DNA of 64,000 nucleotides from Spartobacteria bacterium (GCA_003167555.1 PMSN01000004.1:27227-91226), one strand, 5' to 3'. Positions 52,391 to 61,930 are shown, counted from the first letter of the stretch. Translations and numbers: made by a program. The notes: generated by a model from the sequence alone, not told the origin.

Positions 52391-54223
52391 ATGAAAAAAC
52401 TCGCTTCTATCTTCTCCGCCCTCGTCGTCGCGCTCCTCGCTATCCAAGGTGCTCCCGAGACAACGCCTGCTTCTTCGCCATCCGACCAAATCGCCGCGGA
52501 ATCGAAACGCGCGAATGAATTCCTCGACAAGGTTTTCGACGAGTTCGTTGCGACTCATCCGCAAATCGAATCGCAGCTCGGGATCAAGACGCATTACGAC
52601 CAGTGGAACGACTTCTCGGATGAAGCGGCCAAGCGCGATCTCGAAACGGAGCAGAAGAATCTGGCGGACTTGAAGCGCCAGTTTCCGAAAGAAAAGCTCG
52701 ACGCCCAAACCCAGCTCAGTCTCGAGCTTTATGAATTCAACACCGCGCGTGACACCGAGGCCTTTCAATTCCGGCTCGACAGCTATCCGGTGAACCAGAT
52801 GGGAGGCCTTCACTCCGAGACGCCCACGTTCCTGATCAACATCCACAAGATCGACAACGAGAAGGACGCGCAGGCTTACATCGCGCGGCTCAACGGCCTG
52901 GCGAAGGTGTTCGATCAATTGATCGTGAATCTGAAAGAGCGCGAAGACCACGGCGTGATTCCGCCCAAGTTCGTTTTCCCGCTCGTGCTCGAGGCCTGCG
53001 CCAATGTGACGAAGGGCCAGCCCTTCGACGAGTCCGGACCGAACAGCCCGCTCTTCGATGATTTCTCGAAGAAGGTCGGCAAACTAACAAATGTCGACCA
53101 GGCGGTGCGCGATCGCCTCCTCGCGGATGCGAAGAAAGCGCTGACCGAATCCGTGAAACCGGCCTACGCAAAGCTCGTCGCGGCGCTGCAAGCCCTGGAA
53201 AAGAAAGCGAATGACGATGCGGGCGTGTGGAAATTTCCCGACGGCGCGGACTTCTACGCTTCCGCGCTCCGCCGCACGACCACGACGAAACTGACCGCGG
53301 ACCAGATTCACGAGACCGGCTTGAAGGAAGTCGCGCGCATTCATGGCGAGATGCGCAAGATCATGGAGAAGGTCGGTTTCAAGGGCGACTTGCAGGCGTT
53401 CTTCAAGTTCATGCGGGAAGATCCGCAGTTTTATTTGCCGCAGACCGAGGAAGGGCAGCAGAAGTATCTCGCGATGGCGACGAAGATCGTCGACGACATG
53501 AAAAAGCGGCTCGACGAATTGTTCATCACGAAACCGAAGGCGGACATCGTGGTGAAAGCCGTGGAGAAATTCCGGGAGAGCTCGGCGGGCAAAGCGTTTT
53601 ACAATCAGCCCGCGCCGGACGGCTCACGGCCGGGGATGTTCTACGTGAACCTGTCGAACATGAAGGACAATCCCACCTACGAGCTGGAGTCGCTCGCGCA
53701 TCATGAAGGAATTCCCGGGCATCACATGCAGATCGCGATCGCGCAGGAATTGAAGGGCCTCCCTAAATTCCGAAAGTTCGGCGGCCGTTATACCGCGTAC
53801 ACCGAAGGCTGGGGTCTCTACAGCGAGCTGACGCCGAAAGAGATCGGGATGTATCAGGATCCGTATTCCGATTTCGGCCGGCTTTCACTCGAGCTTTGGC
53901 GCGCGGGCCGGCTCGTGGTGGACACTGGCATCCATGCGAAACGCTGGACGCGCCAGCAGGCGATCGATTACCTGAAACAGAACACGCCGAACGCCGAGAG
54001 CGATTGCATCGACTCGATCAATCGCTACATCGTCATGCCGAGCCAGGCGACCGCTTACAAGATCGGGATGCTGAAGATTCTCGAGCTGCGCGAGAAAGCG
54101 AAGAAGCAGCTCGGCGCGAAGTTCGATCTCCGGCAGTTCCACGAAGTGGTCCTCACGAACGGAGCGGTCCCGCTCGATGTGCTCGAAGAGCTGGTGGACA
54201 AGTGGGTGAAATCCAAGGCTTGA
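52391..54223 (+). CDS. Secreted DUF885 zinc-peptidase-like protein
   Basis: The 610-aa product has a signal peptide (LASIFSALVVALLAIQGAPE). It belongs to DUF885, a helical metallopeptidase-like family. The zinc motif is HHEGIPGHHMQ (HExxxGHH-like, ~440), followed by FGGRYTAYTEGWGLYSEL with the third-ligand Glu, and later CIDSINRYIVMPSQATAYKI split by a short gap. Related to dipeptidyl carboxypeptidase-type folds (inference from family knowledge). Substrate unknown, probably periplasmic peptides. Confidence 0.9.
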   Translation: MKKLASIFSALVVALLAIQGAPETTPASSPSDQIAAESKRANEFLDKVFDEFVATHPQIESQLGIKTHYDQWNDFSDEAAKRDLETEQKNLADLKRQFPKEKLDAQTQLSLELYEFNTARDTEAFQFRLDSYPVNQMGGLHSETPTFLINIHKIDNEKDAQAYIARLNGLAKVFDQLIVNLKEREDHGVIPPKFVFPLVLEACANVTKGQPFDESGPNSPLFDDFSKKVGKLTNVDQAVRDRLLADAKKALTESVKPAYAKLVAALQALEKKANDDAGVWKFPDGADFYASALRRTTTTKLTADQIHETGLKEVARIHGEMRKIMEKVGFKGDLQAFFKFMREDPQFYLPQTEEGQQKYLAMATKIVDDMKKRLDELFITKPKADIVVKAVEKFRESSAGKAFYNQPAPDGSRPGMFYVNLSNMKDNPTYELESLAHHEGIPGHHMQIAIAQELKGLPKFRKFGGRYTAYTEGWGLYSELTPKEIGMYQDPYSDFGRLSLELWRAGRLVVDTGIHAKRWTRQQAIDYLKQNTPNAESDCIDSINRYIVMPSQATAYKIGMLKILELREKAKKQLGAKFDLRQFHEVVLTNGAVPLDVLEELVDKWVKSKA

Positions 54224-54299
54224 TTGCCCAAGCGGAAAATCAGGGGGCGCCGGTGTTTTCGGCTTGGCGTTTTGACGCAGCGTCGATAATATTTCCCAA

Positions 54300-54845
54300 A
54301 TGAAGAAAATGATCCGCAGCCTTGCAATGTCTTTCCTGCTCGTTGGCGCCGCCATGGCGTATGGCGGAATTCCTCCGATGAACGTGACCGTGTCGGACGC
54401 CAGCGGCAAAGCCGCCTTTAAGGGCGCGACGAACACAAGTGGCGCCTTCGCGACCGCAAAGCTCCAGCCCGGCAATTACGTCGTGCAGCTCAACTCGAGC
54501 AGCTCTGAGTTAAAGGGCAAAAAATACGCCGTGGTCGTGGCCGCGGGGAAAAAGAAGGTCTCGGCTGACGTTGCCGGAGAGAAGTTCGCCGGCGGTGGGG
54601 TGGCCATGAAGGTGGACGTGGCAGCCGGACTGAACATCACGGGACAAGTGGCGGCTCAGACCGGCCCTGTTTCGAAGGGCGGAAAGAAGATGGTTTGGAT
54701 TGCACCTATGCTTGGCAGCAATATGCCGGGGCATTGGGTGGAGGAAGATTCGGCCGAAGCCAAGGCGTCGAAAAGCAGACTCAACATGAGCAACGACTCG
54801 GTCCAGAAAATGCAGGAGAAGGCTTACAATCCGCAGGGTAACTGA
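54300..54845 (+). CDS. Secreted carboxypeptidase-regulatory-like protein
   Basis: The 181-aa product has a signal peptide (LAMSFLLVGAAMAYGG). Residues ~20-95 look like a transthyretin/CarboxypepD-reg-like beta-sandwich: MNVTVSDASGKAAFKGATNT, GAFATAKLQPGNYVVQLNSS, KKYAVVVAAGKKKVSADVAG. A Gly-rich part and a helical tail (SNDSVQKMQEKAYNPQGN) follow. Function unknown; 76 bp behind the DUF885 gene. Confidence 0.75.
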   Translation: MKKMIRSLAMSFLLVGAAMAYGGIPPMNVTVSDASGKAAFKGATNTSGAFATAKLQPGNYVVQLNSSSSELKGKKYAVVVAAGKKKVSADVAGEKFAGGGVAMKVDVAAGLNITGQVAAQTGPVSKGGKKMVWIAPMLGSNMPGHWVEEDSAEAKASKSRLNMSNDSVQKMQEKAYNPQGN

Positions 54846-54951
54846 GTGCCCGTGCATTTTGCCTGAACTCGGCTCGCCGCCGAGAGTTTGCTTAGCGCCG
54901 CCAGACAGCCGTCCTGGCGGCGCGGCTTTTCACAGGCCTACGGCTGAGTCG

Positions 54952-55035
54952 TACCGGCGGAGGGGTTCGAACCCACACACTCTTGCGAGTACTGGATTTT
55001 GAGTCCAGCGCGTCTGCCAGTTCCGCCACGCCGGC
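54952..55035 (-). tRNA. tRNA-Leu (anticodon CAA)
   Basis: 84-nt class II tRNA. Acceptor stem GCCGGCG/CGCCGGT (one G-U pair) with discriminator A. The anticodon stem CTGGA/TCCAG holds the loop CTCAAAA, giving anticodon CAA. There is a long variable arm (TACTCGCAAGAGTG), and the T-arm includes GGTTCGAACCC. CCA is not encoded. The integrase gene begins ~70 bp beyond its 5' end, so it may be the insertion target of the adjacent element. Confidence 0.95.
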
Positions 55036-55106
55036 TACGTAGGTAAAATGTCCTTTTTGTCTCTTTTTTCTTGCCCGTGTTCTACTTTTTGTTCTACTTT
55101 GACCTT

Positions 55107-56306
55107 GTGGAACCCAAAGAAACCACAAACACGGGGCAAATTGTGGATTCCATCGCCAATCTCGGACATCGCGCAAAACATCGATCTCGCTTTACCAGCG
55201 TTAAAGATTCTCGCAATCGAAAAGTGCGTGGACTCTGGCGCCGAGGCGAGAAGCTCTACATGCAGACCCGGGTGGCGGGGGAAAGGTCAGCGCGGAAGAT
55301 CTCGCTCGACTCTACCGGCCTCGAGGCCGCTCGCGCTGAAATGGCCGACATCAGGAAGAAGAACCGCGGGGAGGGGCTGCCAAAGACGGGCCTGCGTCCA
55401 TTGTTCGCCGACTACGCCAGAAAGTATTTGGAGTTTCAGAGGACCGCGCGCGACAGCGGCAAGAAACCTCGCACAATCGATCGGGAGGATCATTCGTTGG
55501 TCCACTGGATCGCAGCGATTGGGAATGTCCGTTTGGACAAGATCACGAAGCCCATGATCACCGGCTTCGTCAAAGCCCGTCTCGAAAAGGGCCTAAAACC
55601 TCGCACGGTGAATATCGACGTGATTGTCCTTCGGAACGTCTTGAACGAGGCCAAGGACGAGGGCCTAATCGTTAATCTGCCAACCGAAGGCATCAAACCG
55701 AAGAAGGTGAATACTCCCGTCCGGACGTTGCTTTCGCCGGCGGCATTTGAAAATCTGTGCAAGGCTGCGGCCGCTTGTCGCAAGAACAACGTTCAGCTTT
55801 GCGATTACATCCGGCTGCTGGCCTATAGCGGTGCGCGTCGGGACGAGGCGTTGGCGCTCAAATGGGAAGACGTGAACTTCGAGCGAAAGTTCCTTCGCAT
55901 CGGCGCCGATGGCGCTGCCAAGAACAGCAAAGCTCGTCACGTCGATTTTAATTCGCAATTGGAGACGCATTTGAAGGAGATGGCGACGAGGATGGCGCCA
56001 GATAGCCAGTGGCTTTTCCCCAGTCCACGGCGAGTGCAGAGCGACAAGCCGGTTAAGACCCTGAGAGAATCCTTTTTGATTGCTCGGAAAAAGGCTGAAT
56101 TGGAGGGCCTTGGATTTCACGATCTGCGTCACTATTTCGCGAGCATGGCGGTGATGTCGGGGATCGATTTCAAGACGATCGCAGAGTGGCTCGGCCACCA
56201 GGATGGTGGGATGCTGGTTGGTAAGGTTTATGGCCACTTGCTCCCGGAGCACAAGCAGCGCATGGCGGAGCGATTTATTTTCGGTTCAAGAGACCCAGTC
56301 ACATGA
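55107..56306 (+). CDS. Tyrosine recombinase / phage integrase
   Basis: About 399 aa. The N-terminal SAM-like DNA-binding part (~95-190) is followed by the catalytic domain with the full set: Arg in LAYSGARRDEALALKWED, His-x-x-Arg in LGFHDLRHYFASMAVMSG, His in EWLGHQDG, and the nucleophile Tyr in GKVYGHLLPEHKQR. It catalyses site-specific insertion/excision. The start is uncertain: GTG 55107 or TTG 55071, both without a good Shine-Dalgarno. Its stop overlaps the next ATG by 4 bp. Confidence 0.9.
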   Translation: MEPKETTNTGQIVDSIANLGHRAKHRSRFTSVKDSRNRKVRGLWRRGEKLYMQTRVAGERSARKISLDSTGLEAARAEMADIRKKNRGEGLPKTGLRPLFADYARKYLEFQRTARDSGKKPRTIDREDHSLVHWIAAIGNVRLDKITKPMITGFVKARLEKGLKPRTVNIDVIVLRNVLNEAKDEGLIVNLPTEGIKPKKVNTPVRTLLSPAAFENLCKAAAACRKNNVQLCDYIRLLAYSGARRDEALALKWEDVNFERKFLRIGADGAAKNSKARHVDFNSQLETHLKEMATRMAPDSQWLFPSPRRVQSDKPVKTLRESFLIARKKAELEGLGFHDLRHYFASMAVMSGIDFKTIAEWLGHQDGGMLVGKVYGHLLPEHKQRMAERFIFGSRDPVT

Positions 56307-57187
56307 GGAACTTGGCCGACGCGCTGAATAATCTCTTTAAGGAGCCAAACCTCCCACCCGCCGAGTGGGATTTTCGCTTACTGATTCACAAGCTTCCAAC
56401 AGATAAGCAACGCCACGAACTCCGGGCTGCCATCTACTACGAGTACGCGCGCGAGTCGCCTGCAATCCGAAGCTTGTCAAAGAAATATGGGAATCTGCCT
56501 GATCAACTGAGACGGGATTTCCAATCGCTGCGGTGGTCTGGTGACCCGGCTATTTCGGAGCCGCTCTTTTTCCTTTCTAGCCTTCCATTCGCGAACTGTA
56601 TCCTGTGGTCCGAGTATTTCCCGAAAATGCCGTGGTTGTTGATTCCGCAACCGGCTCGTGATGAGAGAATTGCACACTACCTGGAGAGCAGCAGCCGCGC
56701 TCTCTTTGAACTAAAGGCGCTTGATCAGGTCCGCCCTTGGGAAGTCTCCGATCCTGCAACACGGCGGTTCACCTCCAGTATTGAACACTTGCTGATCGCC
56801 ATCGACTGGACCGGCGGTTCCAACAATGACATTGCCGAGGCTCTTGCGAATTGGATTCGCAAGAATCGGCCGTCTCGATTCCCTCCACCGCACGATGACG
56901 CTTCGAGAGAGAACGTGAACGGCGCTTTCCTCACCCGGCTTGCAGTCATGCGTTTATTGCACACTCACGCGCATTTGGATGCTGTGGACCAGGCTGACCG
57001 GCATGGGCTACCGATGCCCAAGCAGCAGAGCAAGGCGTTGAGCGCGAGAAAGAGAGTCCTGGCGGACATCCGCAGAGTGTTTCAAAGCGAGGGTTTCAAG
57101 CAAGTAACCGGCAAACCACTCATTCCTGCCAAAGAATTTCCGCTCTCCTGGCGCACGCTGGCCAGAGAGAAGCGGACGCGAGTCTAA
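56303..57187 (+). CDS. Hypothetical protein coupled to the integrase, 294 aa
   Basis: Unrecognised, soluble and mostly helical. It shows NLADALNNLFKEPNLPPAEW, DRRAIYYEYARE-type basic/acidic helices (RAAIYYEYARESPAIRSLSK), and a C-terminal basic region (SKALSARKRVLADIRRVFQS, EFPLSWRTLAREKRTRV). The ATGA overlap with the integrase gene shows joint expression. It may help recombination or regulation, but this is only context. Confidence 0.65.
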   Translation: MRNLADALNNLFKEPNLPPAEWDFRLLIHKLPTDKQRHELRAAIYYEYARESPAIRSLSKKYGNLPDQLRRDFQSLRWSGDPAISEPLFFLSSLPFANCILWSEYFPKMPWLLIPQPARDERIAHYLESSSRALFELKALDQVRPWEVSDPATRRFTSSIEHLLIAIDWTGGSNNDIAEALANWIRKNRPSRFPPPHDDASRENVNGAFLTRLAVMRLLHTHAHLDAVDQADRHGLPMPKQQSKALSARKRVLADIRRVFQSEGFKQVTGKPLIPAKEFPLSWRTLAREKRTRV

Positions 57188-57281
57188 GCCCAGCGCATCG
57201 GCGCGAAGGCCAACCATATCCGAGGTTGAAACAACCTCAGGGTATATCCAGACGTTCCACGTCGTTGAAAATGCGGGTGCT

Positions 57282-57530
57282 ATGGAACTACTTCAGGCGT
57301 TGGCAAACCCAGCGAGCAACCTGCTCGCGCTGGAGAAATTTACACAGGAAATCGGTCTAACGTCAACAACCATTTGGCGTTTTCGGCAACGGGGGTGGCT
57401 CAAGACGGTCAATATTTGTGGTCGCCTCTACATCAGTCGCGAAGAGATCAAGCGATTCGAGGAGCGCGCGGCCCGTGGAGAGTTCAGCAAGACCCACGCG
57501 GCGCCGAAGCGAAAGGCGAGAGAGAAATGA
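57282..57530 (+). CDS. Excisionase/AlpA-like helix-turn-helix protein
   Basis: An 82-aa protein with a winged HTH of the MerR/AlpA/excisionase type at ~22-62: EIGLTSTTIWRFRQRGWLKT, then CGRLYISREEIKRFEERA. A basic tail follows (HAAPKRKAREK). In phages and satellites such proteins direct excision or activate the element's genes. It overlaps the next gene (ATGA at 57527). Confidence 0.78.
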   Translation: MELLQALANPASNLLALEKFTQEIGLTSTTIWRFRQRGWLKTVNICGRLYISREEIKRFEERAARGEFSKTHAAPKRKAREK

Positions 57531-57775
57531 GCGTGCCGCCCATTTCTGAATGGCCGGTCGAAAGCGGTGTTTGGTGGCTTCAAACACGCGAGCCGAGGTT
57601 GGCACGCAAGCTCGGTCGGCGCTCCGACACGCGCCTGGTGGCCGTCGGTGTCTCCGGCGGTTTTCTTAGGATTTTTAAGCTACGACGCCCGCCATCTTTT
57701 GTGCGGCGCCTAATTGCTCGCTACATGGCCACTAATGCTCGGTTTCAGGAGCGGGGAGGGCGTGCCAGTGCTTGA
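57527..57775 (+). CDS. Small hypothetical protein of the element, 82 aa
   Basis: Unrecognised basic protein (MSVPPISEWPVESGVWWLQT, SDTRLVAVGVSGGFLRIFKL, PSFVRRLIARYMATNARFQE). Start coupled to the stop of the HTH gene through ATGA. Confidence 0.55.
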   Translation: MSVPPISEWPVESGVWWLQTREPRLARKLGRRSDTRLVAVGVSGGFLRIFKLRRPPSFVRRLIARYMATNARFQERGGRASA

Positions 57776-57911
57776 AGCGGCGAAACAGGGTAACGGCAGC
57801 GGGTCGCCACTTGCCAACGCGTTGACGCTGGATTCCGCGACAACACTCGCCACCAATTGTGTGCTCATCGGGCACTATGACAAAGCCGATCCTCGGAAGG
57901 AGGTTTCGTGA
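57762..57911 (+). CDS. Very small possible gene, 49 aa
   Basis: A GTG-started frame overlapping the end of the previous gene and ending just before the primase start (VPVLEAAKQGNGSGSPLANA ... HYDKADPRKEV). It fits the tight spacing of the operon, but there is no other support. Confidence 0.3.
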   Translation: MPVLEAAKQGNGSGSPLANALTLDSATTLATNCVLIGHYDKADPRKEVS

Positions 57912-57912
57912 G

Positions 57913-59040
57913 ATGGCCTTACAAGAGGCCTTGGAGTGGTGGTCGCAGCAAGATGACATGGGCGGTTTTCGCGCAGTGGCCCAAGTCTTGTTTCCCGGCT
58001 GGGAACCGAAGCGATCTTGTCGCGCACCGCACCGTGAAGATGAGGAACGGTCGTTCAGCGTCTACCGGAACAATCGCGGAAACTGGCGCTTCAAAGACTT
58101 CGCTGGCGAGCAAGGCGGGCTTGTCGGTTTTGTCATGTTGGCGGGAATGGATCAAAAGGCGGCCTCGCACTGGCTTATGGACAAAACCGGAATAGTGGCG
58201 GGGCAGTCCACCGCTTTCGCTCCTCGAGCGAGAGCAAAGGGCAAGGAGTGTAAAATCGAGAAACTTCCCGCAATGCCAGAGAAAGCGATGGCGGCATGGA
58301 TTGAGGGTGTTCAGTACCTTCAGGCCCAGCCGGGGGCAGTCAAAATGCTGGCAACTTGGCGAGGCTGGCCGGTTAAATTTGCACGATACGTCGTTGACTG
58401 CGCGGTTATCGCCATGCCGCTGTATCACGGCAAGCGCACCATAGCGTTTCTCGTAACGGTGCCCGAAGCCGGCACTACCTCACTCGGAGGACGCATTATC
58501 ATGCGCGACGTGGGGTTCCATTGCAGGTTGAAGCCCCGCGAGGGTCAAGCAAAAGCGAGCTGGCGGTTCGTGCCGAATGAGAAAGAGCACGAGCAGAGCA
58601 CGCCGGCATTGCCTTTTATTATCGGCGGCTCTGACTTCGATTCAGCGACGTTGCTCGTCATTGCGGAAGGTCAATGGGATGCATTGACATTCGCCTTGGC
58701 TGCTGACTGGGTTGGCGACGGCTGCATGTGGCCTCCCGATGTTTGTGTCATAGGCGTTCGCGGCGCATCGGGTATCAATAGCTTTCTCCAGACCTACGAC
58801 CGCTTTTGGCCGAAAGCTGCGAACTGTCTGCTACTACCAGACACTGACGGTCCCGGCAGCAAGTGGTTCGACAATGAGGATTCCTTTGCGGATCGGCTGG
58901 TGGAACGATGCCGGAAGGTTGCCGTGGTGGGATGTCGCGGGCACAAGGATTTCAACGACCTCTACCGCGCCGAGAAAGTCATGCCGGGGCAGATCGCTGA
59001 TCTTTTAGCTTCGCACGGCATGAGTTTGGAAGGCGGGTGA
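57913..59040 (+). CDS. DNA primase-like protein (CHC2-type zinc finger plus Toprim)
   Basis: A 375-aa primase-like protein. The N-terminal zinc-finger region has CRAPHREDEERSFSVYRNNR and WRFKDFAGEQGGLVGFVMLA, close to the CHC2 finger of DnaG-type primases although the fourth ligand is unclear. The Toprim part (~250-345) has LVIAEGQWDALTFALA (catalytic Glu) and CLLLPDTDGPGSKW (DxD). It probably primes replication of the element. GGAGG 10 bp before ATG 57913 decides the start. 4 bp ahead of the helicase gene. Confidence 0.82.
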   Translation: MALQEALEWWSQQDDMGGFRAVAQVLFPGWEPKRSCRAPHREDEERSFSVYRNNRGNWRFKDFAGEQGGLVGFVMLAGMDQKAASHWLMDKTGIVAGQSTAFAPRARAKGKECKIEKLPAMPEKAMAAWIEGVQYLQAQPGAVKMLATWRGWPVKFARYVVDCAVIAMPLYHGKRTIAFLVTVPEAGTTSLGGRIIMRDVGFHCRLKPREGQAKASWRFVPNEKEHEQSTPALPFIIGGSDFDSATLLVIAEGQWDALTFALAADWVGDGCMWPPDVCVIGVRGASGINSFLQTYDRFWPKAANCLLLPDTDGPGSKWFDNEDSFADRLVERCRKVAVVGCRGHKDFNDLYRAEKVMPGQIADLLASHGMSLEGG

Positions 59041-59044
59041 AGGC

Positions 59045-60544
59045 ATGAGCGGCAATAAACTCGTAAAACAATCGCCGTTTCAAGAGTTGAAGGTGTTGGA
59101 GAAGCGGTCGAGTGATGCCAAGCAGGAGGACATTCCAAAGACAGCTGCCAGCGCATCACCGGGCGATGTCGTGCGGGCCCAGCGGCGACTAGCTGAAGCC
59201 ACAGGCAGCAAAACTGCGACTAAAGGCAGATCTCGTCACGCCCCAATTGAGGCGTTCTACGATTCGGAGCGCAGGCTCTACCTGATACGTAATAGTGGCG
59301 AACGTTGGCTCGCCTATACAACCGAACAGTTCAAACCCCGGCTTCGGAGTATGGGATTTCGTAGCACCGTGGAAAAAGGGGAAATGGTGGCGCCGGCGGA
59401 TCGAGTTTTACTGTGGCTCCAGGACAATCGCGACGTTCGATATGCGGGCCCGTTAGCCGGTCGATCGAGTGGATTCTATGGGGAGAGTGGCGCGCGCTTC
59501 TTGGTTACGGAGGATTGTCAATTTATCGAGCCGAGCAAGGGCGAGTGGCCGGTTTTAGGAACCATTCTTCAAAATTTGTTTGTTAGCTCAGAACCCGAAC
59601 ACGGCTCGAGGCAGTGGCACACGTTGCTGACATGGCTGAAAGGCACTGTGCAGGCGCTGCGAGCTGGCATGTTTAAGGAAGCGCAGGCACTTGCCGTTGC
59701 CGGCCCGGTTCGGAGCGGGAAAAGCCTATTTCAACGGCTGCTTACGCCACTATTGGGCGGCAGAGAGTGTAAACCTTTCGGTTTCATGACGGGGAAAACG
59801 CCGTTCAATGCTGAATTGTTTGAAGCTGAACATCTCGCATTGGAGGACGAGCATATGAGTCGAAAACTCTCCGATCGTTTGCAACTCGGCGCCGCAATTA
59901 AAGGTGTTGTCGCCAACGAATCACATTCTTGTCACAGAAAATATTGCACCCCGATTACACTGCGGCCGTTTTGGCGCCTGACGATCACACTTAACGACGA
60001 ACCGGAAGCGTTGCTGGTCTTGCCCCCACTCGATGATCACGTCGCCGACAAGATTCTCCTTCTGCGAGCCAGCCGCTCTCCGCTCCCGATGTGCACCACC
60101 ACCCACGATGACCGGGCAAAGCTTTGGCAAACGTTAATGGCGGAAGTCCCTGCGTTTCTCTATTACCTTCTGAATGAATATGAGACACCTGTGGAGCTGA
60201 CGGATCCGCGCTATGTCGTCGCGGGCTTCCATCATCCCGAGCTTGCCGCAGCCCTCCACATGCTTTCGCCGGCGGCCGCCCTGCTCAATTTGATCGACAC
60301 GCTGACGCCTTGGTTTACCGAACGCGAATGGGAGGGAACGGCCGAGAGCCTTCGATCTGAATTAATGACCGAAACGCGGACGAGAGACGATGCTCGACGC
60401 CTCTTAGAATGGCCGCAAGCCTGCGGAAATTACCTCGCTACCCTGGCAAGGAAACAACCCGAACGGGTTCAACAACACCGAACTAGCACAGCGAGAAACT
60501 GGATTATCCGAGCACCGTCGAATGACGCCGTGACGGACGATTGA
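59045..60544 (+). CDS. SF3/D5-type replicative helicase-like ATPase
   Basis: The 499-aa product has a variable N-terminal part (~1-190) and a C-terminal ATPase. Walker A is AGPVRSGKSLFQRLL, Walker B is HLALEDEHM and a sensor-type segment is FWRLTITLNDEP. The arrangement matches virulence-associated E/D5-type helicases found in phages and satellites. With the upstream primase it forms a replication pair. The C-terminus (SNDAVTDD) is partly repeated as DNA ~50 bp downstream. Confidence 0.8.
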   Translation: MSGNKLVKQSPFQELKVLEKRSSDAKQEDIPKTAASASPGDVVRAQRRLAEATGSKTATKGRSRHAPIEAFYDSERRLYLIRNSGERWLAYTTEQFKPRLRSMGFRSTVEKGEMVAPADRVLLWLQDNRDVRYAGPLAGRSSGFYGESGARFLVTEDCQFIEPSKGEWPVLGTILQNLFVSSEPEHGSRQWHTLLTWLKGTVQALRAGMFKEAQALAVAGPVRSGKSLFQRLLTPLLGGRECKPFGFMTGKTPFNAELFEAEHLALEDEHMSRKLSDRLQLGAAIKGVVANESHSCHRKYCTPITLRPFWRLTITLNDEPEALLVLPPLDDHVADKILLLRASRSPLPMCTTTHDDRAKLWQTLMAEVPAFLYYLLNEYETPVELTDPRYVVAGFHHPELAAALHMLSPAAALLNLIDTLTPWFTEREWEGTAESLRSELMTETRTRDDARRLLEWPQACGNYLATLARKQPERVQQHRTSTARNWIIRAPSNDAVTDD

Positions 60545-60882
60545 AAACTGAGTTGCGTCATTGCGACTAGCCTCAAATGACACCGTGACGGACGAATGAA
60601 GCCCTCGAAAGATTTCAGGGCCAGGAGGAGTAACAGAGTGAGGGTGTCCGGAACCTACAGCTTGAAGCATGGAAGTGTTGATCATGGGGCCGTCATGGCG
60701 TCATTGTAGCTCGAACAGCACTGCCCATGACGTAATAGGGAAATCGACTAGAAAGGGGTGCGCGAATCGCAGCCAACGGCAACTCCGCAGAATCCTGTAG
60801 GCTGCATCATAAGGTCAGGTCGCAACACTATGATCGAAGTCCCTGCTTGCATTCCGACTCAGATTTCGCAAGTCACTGCGCC
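60545..60882. other. 338-bp gap with repeated TGACG motifs (candidate replication origin)
   Basis: No gene is supported. AATGAC.CCGTGACGGACGA.TGAA occurs at 60522-60547 (overlapping the helicase end) and again at 60575-60600. Further GCGTCATTG, GCCGTCATGGCGTCATTG and CATGACGTAAT motifs lie up to ~60740. Placement directly behind the primase and helicase fits an origin with iterons, but this is inference. Confidence 0.4.
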
Positions 60883-61458
60883 GTGAGCAAACCTATAGAG
60901 AAACCCCCGCCAAACGGCATCTCGGATGCCTTTATTGCTCCAGTAATCGAGAGCGCATACCTGACACAACTGACACTGACTCATCGCGCGCGCGCGCGCC
61001 GGGCGTTGCGGTGGCGACCGAGGTTCTTGGCCGCCTTGTCCGCCTCTTGCAGCTTCACATTTGCAGCCAGGGCAGCCAAGGTCTCCTACAACACCTTTCT
61101 TCTTCACCAGAGGAACGATCCTGAGTTCGCTCGGCAAGTCGCCGAAGCCGAAGAGCAGGCGGTTGACCTCTTGCACGCCAGGTGCATTAAGGCCGTCATT
61201 GAAGGCGAACCGGAGCCAGTCTACTTCCAAGGCAAGATAGTGGGGCACACCGGGAAGTTCGATTCCCGGCTAGCAATCGAGCTGCTGCGGGCGCATATGC
61301 CGGACGTTTTCAAGACGCCCGGCTCGAAGGTGGCGATCAACAGCGGAAACAGCTTCATTGGTATTCAGATTACCGAAAAAGAGCGAGACGAGCTGGTGGC
61401 GCTTCGCCAGGAAGCGCTGGAGGACATGAAACGAGCCGAGGTTTTGAACGTGACCTGA
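60883..61458 (+). CDS. Terminase small subunit-like protein
   Basis: About 191 aa. An HTH-like region (FLAALSASCSFTFAARAAKV SYNTFLL, written here in two parts) is followed by DPEFARQVAEAEEQAVDLLH, GKIVGHTGKFDSRLAIELLR and AHMPDVFKTPG, the order seen in phage terminase-small-subunit-like proteins. In satellites such a gene redirects DNA packaging to the helper phage's capsid. GTG 60883 or TTG 60847 could be the start. A decayed second copy lies downstream. Confidence 0.68.
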   Translation: MSKPIEKPPPNGISDAFIAPVIESAYLTQLTLTHRARARRALRWRPRFLAALSASCSFTFAARAAKVSYNTFLLHQRNDPEFARQVAEAEEQAVDLLHARCIKAVIEGEPEPVYFQGKIVGHTGKFDSRLAIELLRAHMPDVFKTPGSKVAINSGNSFIGIQITEKERDELVALRQEALEDMKRAEVLNVT

Positions 61459-61639
61459 TAAACCCGCCAAATGGCAGAATTAAATCTCAGACCTGCGTCG
61501 GATTCTCGACTTCATCTGTGTTGTCGGAAGTTATCGCTCTACGCCTCGTGATCTGATGTCCCGTTCTCATGTCTCACGAGTGAGAGTGGTAAACGTTCTA
61601 GCTGTTATAGTGACGCCTCTCATGTTTGCGAGGAGGAGC

Positions 61640-61930
61640 GGTTGCGTGCCAAGTGGGATCAAGGTCGGGCATATCAAGAAGTTCGATAATAGGTTGAGGA
61701 TCGAGATGCTTCGTGCACATGCCGGACAAGTTCAAGACACCGGGTAGTCATGCAGCGGCCAACGTCAACGCGCCTGGCGCTTCCGGGCTCGTCTCACACC
61801 CGAAGTGCAGGCAGAGCTGATAGCGATGCGGCAGGAAGATCTGCGGGTGATTCAGGAGAAGAAGGCGAGGGCGATCGAGTTAAATCCGCCAAATGACGGA
61901 TTTGATGGCACGCCGCCACCGGCGAGCTGA
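61640..61930 (+). pseudogene. Degraded second copy of the terminase-small-subunit-like gene
   Basis: VGHIKKFDNRLRIEMLRAHA (61662-61721) mirrors GHTGKFDSRLAIELLRAHMP of the intact gene. After a frame break near 61745, VQAELIAMRQEDLRVIQEKK matches ERDELVALRQEALEDMKRAE and runs to a stop at 61930. The N-terminal half is missing. An internal duplication that has decayed. Confidence 0.7.
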
